From NCBI RefSeq assembly GCF_001680005.1, contig NC_033566.1, forward strand, positions 930,001 through 994,000: a stretch of 64,000 nt of DNA, written 5' to 3'. The DNA is from Plasmodium coatneyi. Lineage: Eukaryota; Apicomplexa; Aconoidasida; Haemosporida; Plasmodiidae. The position numbers and the translations under genes are program-made. Positions 1 through 8,802 of the stretch are shown one piece after another (positions within the stretch are counted from its first letter, which is position 1; each line of letters begins with the position of its first letter). The notes under the pieces are model-generated. The model did no database searches. It saw only the letters and a program-made list of their open reading frames with translations, and was not told where the DNA came from.

Positions 1-862
1 AAACAACTTTGCAAAAAAAGAAGTCCTTACCATTCGCAGCAACGTGTGCAATCAAACGTGGACAGGCGTTTCCGTAGGTGCGAACTCTTACCTGTCCGGA
101 AAAGGAATAATCACTTGTAATATGTCGTTATTTTACAGTGATAGTGAACCCCCCTCAGGAAGAGAAAATAACAACATATCCAACTGTCTAATGAAGAGAA
201 TATTAAAAGACACATTTGATATAGAGCACTCCATAAATTCAATCAAGTCAATTTCGTGTCCCATTTTAATTTTTCACCCTGAGAATTATTCCTATAAAAA
301 TTCGAGTTCCTACATTTTGCTGGATAATGCAAAAGAGTGTCACAGGAAGGCAGCTTTTTTATTTGATTTCATGAACGAAGATTTTATCACGGCCTTTAAG
401 TGGTTCTTCTCAGAAATAGCCAATTCGCAGGGGCAAGAAAAGCTATTTAAAAATTTGCTTTATTTGTATGAACACCCGTCATATGATAGGAAGGACAATG
501 TTGGTACAAGTGGCGGGGTGGACAACCAAGACAATCGTGACATTGATAGCGAACAGAGCGAAAATACACGTACCCATTTAGAAGAAATACGTAGAGGTAG
601 CTTTGATTCAACATTTGGCGAAATTGATGATAAGAACTTTAATGTACCTCCTAGCAACAGTGTCAGAAGTAGCACTATCCTGCAAGGGTGCAACTCACAT
701 AATGCCCTAAGCGACAGAGAAGATTCTCCTAAATGTGATACTCACAGTTGTAGCCTCCCTAACAGTAGCATTACCATAAACTTAACTGATGAAATTTTCG
801 TATGTCCACAAATGGTTCAGGAAAAAACCCACTGCAAGGAGGTTGCCGATGCTCGGCGTTAA
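1..862 (+). CDS. 3' end of unidentified conserved protein (possibly alpha/beta-hydrolase-like)
   Basis: An open frame enters from the left edge and ends at TAA 860-862, so this is only the C-terminal part of a gene. An acceptor-like tract with AG at 38-39 may mark the start of the last exon near position 40. Two short patches resemble alpha/beta hydrolases: GVSVGAN (a G-x-S-x-G nucleophile-elbow shape) and, about 55 residues later, SISCPILIFH, like the strand before the catalytic acid. The expected acid and histidine are not recognisable. The second half is hydrophilic, rich in Asp, Asn and Ser, with no domain I know. It does not look like a KIR or SICAvar exon. The stop lies about 150 bp before the telomere-like repeats, so this gene borders a probable rearrangement point. 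The coding call is good; the hydrolase suggestion is weak. Confidence 0.6.
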   Translation, partial: NNFAKKEVLTIRSNVCNQTWTGVSVGANSYLSGKGIITCNMSLFYSDSEPPSGRENNNISNCLMKRILKDTFDIEHSINSIKSISCPILIFHPENYSYKNSSSYILLDNAKECHRKAAFLFDFMNEDFITAFKWFFSEIANSQGQEKLFKNLLYLYEHPSYDRKDNVGTSGGVDNQDNRDIDSEQSENTRTHLEEIRRGSFDSTFGEIDDKNFNVPPSNSVRSSTILQGCNSHNALSDREDSPKCDTHSCSLPNSSITINLTDEIFVCPQMVQEKTHCKEVADARR

Positions 863-1012
863 CCCCCCTTAGTATGGCACACTCTGCGCGAATAAGCATG
901 GTACATTTCATGAATATTCGACGTACCACTTCCAAGCAACATCCTTAACACTGATAATTGACACATAACCGCAAAGCATAAACCCTGCAAATATGAACAC
1001 TGAATCCTATAA

Positions 1013-1830
1013 CCCCAACCCTAAAATCTGAACCCTAAACTCTAAACTCTTAACCCTAAACCCTAAACCCTGAAACCTGAACTCTAAAACCTAATCCCTG
1101 AACTCTAAACCCTAAACCCTAAATCCTGAACCCTGAACCCTAAACCCTAAACCCTGAATCCTGAACCCTGAACCCTAAACCCTGAACCCTGAACCCTAAA
1201 CCCTGAAACATAAACCCTAAATACTAAACCCTAAACCCTAAAGCCTGAACCCTAAATCCTAGAACTCTAACCCTAAATTCTGAACCCTAAAACATTAACC
1301 TTAAAACTTGAACCATAAACAATTAACCCTCAACCATAAACCTTGAACCTAAACCCTAAAACCCTGAAACCTAAACCCTACAACCCAAATACTGAACCCT
1401 AAGTCATTAACCCTAAAATCTCAAACCTAAGCTCAGAAAAATAAACCCTGGATCCTGAACCCTAAACCCTAAACCCTGGATCCTGAACCCTAAACCCTAA
1501 ACCCTGAATCCTAAGCCCTAAAACCTAAATCTTAAAAACCTGAATCATTAACCCTAAACCCTAATCCCTAAACGTTAGAGCGTAACCCTAAAATCTGAAC
1601 ACTAAACACTGAACCCTGGACACTGAACCCTAAATCCTGAAACCTGGACACTGAACCCTAAACCCTGAAACCTGGACACTGAACCCTAAACCTTGAACCC
1701 TGGACACTGAACCCTAAACCCTGAACCCCGAATCCTAAACCCCGAAAACTTAGACCCTAAACCTTGAAACACTAAACCTTGAAACACTAAACCCTAAATC
1801 CAAAACCCTAAACCCTAAATCCTGGACACT
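1013..1830. repeat. internal telomere-like repeat block (CCCTAAA / CCCTGAA heptads)
   Basis: About 0.8 kb of degenerate 7-bp units, mostly CCCTAAA and CCCTGAA. This is the complement of the Plasmodium telomere repeat GGGTT(T/C)A. Units are interrupted by variants such as CCTGGAC, ACTGAAC and CCTGGAT. The array ends in unique sequence on both sides, so it is internal and not a chromosome end. Such interstitial arrays are known in P. knowlesi next to KIR and SICAvar genes, and a KIR gene begins about 1 kb downstream. Confidence 0.95.
1615..1726. repeat. 28-bp higher-order unit within the telomere-like block (4 copies)
   Basis: The phrase CCTGGACACTGAACCCTAAA recurs at 1615, 1643, 1671 and 1699, exactly 28 bp apart, which is four heptads. 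A second pair of 28-bp-spaced copies with CTGGATCCTGAA sits at about 1446-1500. The period shows local tandem duplication of blocks of four heptads, not addition of single repeats. Confidence 0.85.
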
Positions 1831-2844
1831 CTGAGCATTGAAAAATGTTTTGAAACGCTCTTTTGATGTTAGGAACCTGCGAAATAACGACACAATAGCC
1901 TGATTATTAACTCTATAATGCTGTTTTTAATACTTTCAACCCTCGAATTCTTCAAACTCTTTTAAGCCTCCTGAACTCTTTAATCATATAAAACAGGAAT
2001 GAAAATAGGTGTGGGTGTATGCATCAACATGTAAAATATAGTCCGCATTAGGAGGAGGATGAATAGATCAGATGGGGGAGTGCACTATTTTAGTGTGAAT
2101 AACATATGTGTGGTATACTTACCATGGAAGGAAGATGAAAAGGAAGAATTTACCACGGTTGAGCAGTTAGAAACAGACGAAGGAGGTGTACCATAAAAAA
2201 CCACCATTATGAATGTGCACACTTTTATTCCTAAATAATCCGCACAGTTTGTTATGCTATATATAATTCATTCCTGTAATAATTTAGGATATTTCAATAG
2301 GTATTAGTACATGTACGCATGTGTAGAGGGAGGATGTGTGCTATCTCTATATTAACTGCGCAATATGTGTACACACTTTTTTAATGAAGCATGATTCAGA
2401 TAATAGGAAAACTTAAATAAATGCTAAATACTAAAATTTCGTAATAAAAAAAAAAATTGCACTTTTATATGCAAAATATTTGAGTGGGGTAAATAATAAT
2501 GTAATGTTATGAATGACAGAATATAATGTAGTAATGTAATCAATGTAGGAGGAATGTATAGGGACTTTTCCCTTTCTTCCTTTCCTCATTTTTTTACGTT
2601 AGTATTCTAATACAAGCACTACCACTTTTGTATTAATGATGTACATAATGGTTTAGCATATGTGAACATTATTTCATTATCATTCAGGAATATTAATTAT
2701 GTGCATGGATGGGGGAAGTGGGTAGTTGGTACTTACCCATAGGAATCCTAAAGTATGCAGAACATCTTACATATTTATTCCGTATGAACACATGAGGATC
2801 AAATTTAACATAAGTGTGTTATATACGAAGAAAATTATTAAAAA
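1831..2844. other. KIR1 upstream region
   Basis: AT-rich spacer between the telomere-like repeats and the KIR1 start codon, presumably holding the promoter and 5' UTR. I see short poly-A/T tracts (for example around 2445) but no open frame, RNA gene or conserved element. Confidence 0.6.
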
Positions 2845-4374
2845 ATGGCAGGTACAGGAGCGTTACCCTCCGAAATTGTGTACAATCTGCTAAAACAAGG
2901 TATAGAGTGTGGTGGACAGGAAGGAAAACATGAATGCTGCCAACACAAGGGGGAGAAATTGAAGCCAGTGTTGCAGGCGCGGCTGAGTAGTGGTGTAAAC
3001 ATGGCCACTGGAATTGAGCAAAACTATTGTTACGTATGTAAAGAGAACAGGGACGGAGGCCTCCCATCCTACTATAAGCCCTGTTATTTCTTTTATTATT
3101 GGTTGGGGAATACATTATCGGGAAAATTAAAACAGGGAGGGCAATTCCAGGATGTTATGAATGAAATATATAAAGCATTAGGACCATTATTTCCAGGTGA
3201 AAAATGTGAAAATAAATATCCTGACATGGGTAGACAATACTTCAAGGAAAGAAAAGAAATATTCGACTACTACTACAACTGCAGTTATATATGCGCAAAG
3301 TTACAACAAAATACATCCATTTATCAGGAATATATCCGTCTCCTCGAGGAACCTGTTTCAGCCTATGGTCATATGAATAGTTATTGTGCAAGGGTTTCTG
3401 GGGATAGTTCGTATTGTGCAGAATATGATGCGAAGTATGATAAATATAGTAATAAAAAATTATCAAAAAAAACGTGTGCTGCAATAAAAGCAGAAGAAAC
3501 TGCAGCTGCCCGAACAAGAGAACAGGCTCTTGCAAGTTCTACAGGAACCTGGAAACCTGGTTCTTCGGGACCAGGTTCCACTGCCTACCAGAACACTGGT
3601 ACTCCAAGACCATCGGGTTCTACTGCAACTTGCAGTCCCGAATCGTCCGGTTCCCCCTGTCGAAATCCCAATCAAGCCGGCAGTTCTGGAAGTTTTAGTG
3701 ATACTAAATCTGGCCTTGATGGAATCAATGGTGGGCAAGGAAAAGGAGGGAGTGATGGTGGTGGTAGTCATAGAAAAGAGCCTGAAGCTGTTAGTGGTAG
3801 TTCTGATGGTGGTAGTGCTCCTAGCAGTGCTGTGGCACCTGCTGCTGTGTCTGGTGGACTTGCTGCAATAGGATTACCTGCGGTTTTGTTTTTTTTATAT
3901 AAGGTACAGTTACCACAAAACACTTTAAAACATAAACAATAACATATTCATTACTATATTTTTTTCTTTTTTTCTTTTTGTGTTCTTTATTAAAAAAATG
4001 TTTATATACACACATACATATTAATCGAACTATGCGCTTCTGTATATATATATGTGGGGGATACATATAACACATATTTTACACCCCTTCCTCCTTTCTT
4101 CATTCAGTATAATCTTCTACCTTTTGGGATAAAAAACTTCTTTGGAGGAAGCAGCAAAAAAAGAAGGTCCGTCCGACGGGACTTAAACGTCTTCTCGGAT
4201 GACTCAACAGAATATTCTACAGTGGGCTCATCATCCTATTTAACAGCAGCAGATTCCACAGATGGTGATTCGACGGATGAATCTACCGTATATGGTGGGC
4301 AAACATCCAGAGGAAGGAACAATAACAATATAAGAGAAGGAAACAGGAAGCATATTAGTTATCAAAGTATGTAA
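2845..4374 (+). CDS. KIR1: KIR/PIR-family variant antigen with CD99-like stem
   Basis: Two exons, 2845-3903 and 4108-4374 (intron 204 bp, GTACAG...CAG, phase 0), giving 441 residues. The N-terminal cysteine-rich PIR domain covers about residues 7-225 and includes the family marks CYFFYYWLGNTL and IFDYYYNCS. Residues about 230-325 form a Ser/Gly/Pro-rich stem. Within it, residues 279-312 strongly resemble part of the host surface protein CD99, including GKGGSDGGGSHRKE. A hydrophobic segment (about 325-352, ending FFLYK) precedes the splice site. Exon 2 encodes the typical cytoplasmic tail (NFFGGSSKKRRS...). KIR proteins are thought to be displayed on infected red cells. Unlike its two neighbours, the gene has no short 5' exon: the ATG runs straight into the ALPSE start of the main domain. 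Confidence 0.95.
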
Positions 4375-5300
4375 TATAACACATTGTGGAATGTAATGTT
4401 TCCTTCCTGGAGGAATCATAAATAACCGAGGAGTTCATACAATCCCAAAACAGGTTGATATTTCTTTTTTCTCTTTCTTTTCTTTCTTTTTTTTCTTAAT
4501 ATTATAAATTAATTCAATTTAATTTTTTCCTTTTTTTTTTGTTATGCCAATTTGTCCTTAAAATATTGATCCTTTCTGTGTGCACACACATGTGTGGCAT
4601 GGTAAAAAAATTTGTATAATTGGTACACACAGTTCCTTTCTTTTTTTTTTTTTTTTGTGTAAGAACACACTCTTTTTTTGTAAGAACACTTCTTTTTCTT
4701 CCGGAAATGAGCACATGTATGTGACGCTTCGCTAAGTTGACCTTGCGCAAAAAAAAGCAGAGGAAGCCAAGCAAGCCTCTCTTTTTTTTTGGGTAGTAAG
4801 CCCCCTTTTTTTTTTTTTGGTGATTGCTTCTTATTTGGTTGCTTCCTTATTTGGTTTGTTGTTGTTGCTTCGCCCCCCTTTTTTATTGTGTGTGTACACT
4901 TTTTCCATTTCTTTTTTTTTAAAATTTTACAGGGGTAGACGGATTATTTTTTTTATGATAAAATGAGAAAATTCCTTTTTTTTTTTTTTTTTTTTCTCTT
5001 ACATTTTTATGTATGAATAAACGCATGAGGAAGGAATACTCCAAACGGGGGTTCGAAAAAGAAAAAAAGAGAAGTGCCGACCTTTTCAAAAAAATATTTA
5101 AAAGAAAGAAAAAAAAATGAAGGAAAAAAAGGAATGGAGGAAAAAGGAATGTAGGGAAAAAGAAGAAAATGTCTCTTTTTTTATTCCTTACACTGTATAT
5201 AAATTGTGTTCACGGTGTTATTTATGCGTCCCCCTCTTGAGGGAGGGAGGTGGCACACACTCATTCAACATTCCAAATGTGTTACATTCCACAATGTGTT
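4375..5300. other. spacer between convergent KIR1 and KIR2
   Basis: T-rich 3' flanks of two convergent genes, with poly-T tracts near 4635-4655, 4800-4820 and 4976-4995. Positions 5110-5300 are the left copy of an inverted repeat shared with the KIR3 3' flank. The first 60 bp after the KIR1 stop show weaker similarity to the same flank (AACACATTGTGGAATGTAA, CATAAATAAC). There is no gene. Confidence 0.7.
5110..5300 (-). repeat. left copy of inverted KIR 3'-flank repeat
   Basis: On the minus strand, starting at the KIR2 stop, the sequence runs CACATTGTGGAATGTAACAC, then GAATGAGTGTGTGCC, a CTCAAGAGGGGG block, ATAAATAACACCGTGAACAC and ATATACAGTG, in the same order as on the plus strand after the KIR3 stop (10722-10920). 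The KIR3 copy has about two extra GGAATGTAACACTT units. The shared 3' flank indicates a common duplication. Confidence 0.85.
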
Positions 5301-7203
5301 CTACATGCGACCGTAACCTACATTGTTCCGGTGATGACCTGGTGTATTATTATTCGCTCTTACTCTTCCTTCTCTGTTGGTAGACGGCCCTATAGACTGT
5401 CTTGTGTGCGCAGGACGAGAACGTAGTGTGGTGGAATCATCCGCCGTTGTAGAGTCACCTATTGTTGAGTTATCTGTGGAATATTCAGTGAAGGTCTCTT
5501 CCGCAGAAACATCAAAGTTCTCTCCAGTTGATCTTCTCTTTCTTCTGTTGCTTCTGCTCCTCCTTCCATTTCCAGAAGTTTGGTTACCAAACCAAAAAGA
5601 CCATGGCTTATACTAAAGGGGTGGTAGGTGGGTTGTTAGGGGTGGTACGTAGGTTGTTACGGGTGGTAGTTGGAAGGATGAATTCTTAGGGTTGGTTGAT
5701 GGAAGGTTGTTAGGGAAGCCTCTGTTTATGGAAGGAAGGTTCTGTTAGGTGGGTGATGGAAGGAATGTTGTTAGGTGGTAGGTGGTGGAAGGAAGGTTGT
5801 TAGGTGGTAGGTGGTGGAAGGAAGGTTGTTAGGTGGTAGGTGGTGGAAGGAAGGTTGTTAGGTGGTAGGTGGTGGAAGGAAGGTTGTTAGGTGGTAGGTG
5901 GTGGAAGGAAGGTTGTTAGGTGGTAGGTGGTGGAAGGAAGGTTGTTAGGTGGTAGGTGGTGGAAGGAAGGTTGTTAGGTGGTAGGTGGTGGAAGGAAGGT
6001 TGTTAGGTGGTAAGGTGGTGGAAGGAAGGTTGTTAGGTGGTGGTAGGTGGTTGGTGGAAGGAATGCTTTTAGGGGTGGTAGAATGGAAGAATGGTTGTTA
6101 CGGGTGGTAGGGGAGTTGTTAGTGGTGGAAGGAAGATTGTTATGAGTCGGAGGAAGGAAGAGGTTAGAAGAGTTTAGGGTTAGAAGGAAGGAAGAGGTCT
6201 AAGGAAGAGGTTAGAAGAGTTTAGGGTTAGAAGGAAGGAGGGTCTAAGGAGGAGAAGGAAGGAAGAGGTCTAAGGAAGAGGAAGGATTTATATTAATAGT
6301 ATGGTTAAAATTTTCTATTTTAGCTATAATTTTACCTTGTATAAAAGGAATAGGGCAGCTGGTAATTCCATTAGTGCTAAGGTACCAAAAGCAGAAGAAA
6401 GAGAAGAAGCTTTATTTGCTTGATGGATGGCGTTGTTTAATTTGGTGGATATGGATTGTTTTTCAGAGAGTGCTGATTTTTCTGCTTGCTCGGCCCGCGC
6501 CTTCTCTTCTTGTACAGATGTTAGTTGAGATTCTAAGGTACATTTTTCTTTTGACAGTTGTATCTTTTCACAATATGCCCTATACTTACTATTGAAATCG
6601 CTACAATATTTATCACTGTCGTATTGTTTCCCTGCTTCGCAACCTTGTCCCGCAGCCCTACATGCTGCATTAATGCTATTCAAATAAGTAGTCCATTTGT
6701 CCTCTTTACAATTAGGTATACCGTTATTCTGTATATCTCCCTCTATGGCGCTATAATCGTAATAATAGTCATGTATTTTTTTCCTATTATTGAAGAGTTC
6801 CTTGGGAATAGAATCACAGGGAATTTTAGGCCCATGTTGCCTATATGTATCATTTATTTTTGAACAAAGCATTTTTAAGAGACCCCTAAAATCGGCATCT
6901 TCGAGACTCTCAGGTAATGTGTTCCCCACATGGTAATACAAAAATTGACTGGTCTCCCAATCTAGTTCCTTCCGCCCCCCATTGTTAGACGCACAGCATA
7001 CCCTTTTCTCAGTTTCATCTTTCTTAACCCCCTTCGTTGTATATTGTTGCAGAACCGATCCTATATTCTGTTTGCATTCACTATCACAGTTGTCCCTTTT
7101 GTTATCGAATTCGTTATAGAACTTTTTATATGAAGGGAAACTTTGTGGATTTGACGGCTGCAAATATATAATTGGAAAAAAAGGAAGAGGAAGGAAGGAT
7201 ATG

Positions 7204-7248
<45 letters not shown>

Positions 7249-7362
7249 CATTCTTACATAATTGTATTATTTCACACTACACAACATCATGCATATATAA
7301 AAAATATTATATATGTGCTGCTTCCTTTAAAAATTGTTCCTCACCGCTAGAGATGGTGACAT
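5301..7362 (-). CDS. KIR2: KIR/PIR-family variant antigen
   Basis: Three exons on the minus strand: 7345-7362 (six codons, MSPSLA, donor GTGAGG), 6336-7157 and 5301-5612, all phase 0, 383 residues. Exon 2 begins after TTTGCAG and carries the PIR domain (YKKFYNEFD, LYYHVGNTLPESL, IHDYYYDYSAI). It continues as a Glu/Lys/Gln-rich, coiled-coil-like stem (about residues 210-255) and a membrane segment ending LFLLYK. Exon 3 is the basic then Ser/Thr-rich tail beginning YKPWSFWFGN. Intron 2 (5613-6335) is filled with a 29-bp minisatellite; intron 1 holds an (AT)n tract. The gene is divergent from KIR3, with near-identical membrane-proximal sequence. Confidence 0.95.
5763..6062 (-). repeat. 29-bp minisatellite in KIR2 intron 2
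   Basis: About ten near-identical 29-bp units on the plus strand, GGTGGTGGAAGGAAGGTTGTTAGGTGGTA with no spacer (for example starts at 5781 and 5810). They are flanked by degenerate copies from about 5615 to 6290. The G-rich strand is the template strand of KIR2, so the pre-mRNA is C/U-rich. A related, more degenerate array lies in KIR3 intron 2 in the same orientation relative to transcription. Confidence 0.95.
7206..7245. repeat. (AT)n microsatellite in KIR2 intron 1
   Basis: About twenty uninterrupted AT dinucleotides between the tiny first exon and the main exon of KIR2. KIR3 intron 1 has a shorter (AT)n run near 8945-8964. Confidence 0.95.
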
Positions 7363-8802
7363 GCTTCCTATGTTTGTATATTATTCTTTATATATGTTCT
7401 ACTTTTTATGAGAGAAGGTGTGTTGTTGTTCGTTGTTGTTCTTCACACAATGATGCACTTTGTACATAGAGGAAGTGTAAAAGGGAAGGAAGTGTATGAG
7501 GCAAATGTTGTATGTGCAAAAATTTTTGTTGTGCTTTATTTATGTTTGTTTTATGATTGTAACTGTATGGAATAAATGGAATTCTTGGATTTTTATTTAT
7601 TCCTATAAGTATATATTCCTTAATTTCCTAAGTGACCATAGCACACCATATCAGTGCATCGAATTATCAAGCATGCAGCTGAAATAGAAATATAAGTGAA
7701 TTTTCTGGAATAATAAAGAAAGAAGAAGGAAGGAATTTAATTTTCCCCACATATACACCTTTCTCTATGTATTCATTGTACTTTTCTATTGGATGGTATG
7801 TAACTACCTGAGCATTATTTCATTATTTGTACTCTTCCATTATTGTGCACATATCAATGTATTCCTCTTTTGACAGAAATTTCTAGCATGTGCTATGTTA
7901 ATTCCATTCTCTGTTCTTTCTCAAAGATTATTAAGAACTTTTAACACATGCACATATATATTGTATACAGTTCTTATGAATCTATTCACAGAGAGCACAT
8001 TCTACCCTCTTAATGTGCACATTTTTGTATATTAATATTCAGCAACACAATATCCCATCCGTGTTATACATAATTAACTCATTCGCTCCATTAGAGGAGC
8101 TACTTTCAAAAAATATATAAATAATTTGAGTACACACATTGATGGAAGGAGGGTAGGGGAAGATTGTGCTCTCCGTACATATATGAACTGAATACAATAT
8201 ATATGTACGTTAAGAAAATTCCCTTAATAATTCTTTTTTAGCAATAGTAGAATATAAAATGAATAGAATACATGCTCAAATTTTTCTTACTCCAAAAAAA
8301 GAAAAAATGATGCTCTCCCCCCCTCATTGTATGCATTAGAGGAAGTAAGTGTATAGTAATAGCAGTGTTCTGAAGTAGTTTTGCACATTTGAATAATATA
8401 ATTGATATATCTATAGAATATATATAAGAAGCCTAACCATTTCTTTTTTTTTTTTTTTTTTTTTTCTGTTTACTCAATACATTTGTTCTTACTTTGTACT
8501 ATTAGTCCTAAATGTGTAATGATTCTGATACGTATACGTACACATATGTATGTATGTAATGTGTGCTAGCACAACAAGAACAACTACTACTATTATTATT
8601 CGAAAAAAATTAGAAGTGTAATATGTATACGTATGGTTTTCACACACAGAATAAAAAGTGCAAAATTTTCAATATTCCACATTCATCAATAATCATTATC
8701 GGGCGGGGCACAAATTCCCCTTATACTTCTTCTCTTTTGAATGTATTAACAACTTCCAGAATAAGTTTACATTATACACACATATAGAAGAATATAGGAA
8801 CC
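7363..8802. other. bidirectional promoter spacer between KIR2 and KIR3
   Basis: This 1.4-kb AT-rich interval separates the two divergent KIR start codons and should hold both promoters and 5' UTRs. A poly-T run of about 22 bases occurs at 8444-8465. The short open frames inside are low-complexity and do not resemble any family. No RNA gene was recognised. Confidence 0.65.

Noticed and set aside
1..862. Left-edge fragment considered as a KIR or SICAvar exon because of its neighbours
   Set aside because: It lacks the KIR cysteine pattern, membrane segment and tail, and lacks SICA CxxC-rich modules.
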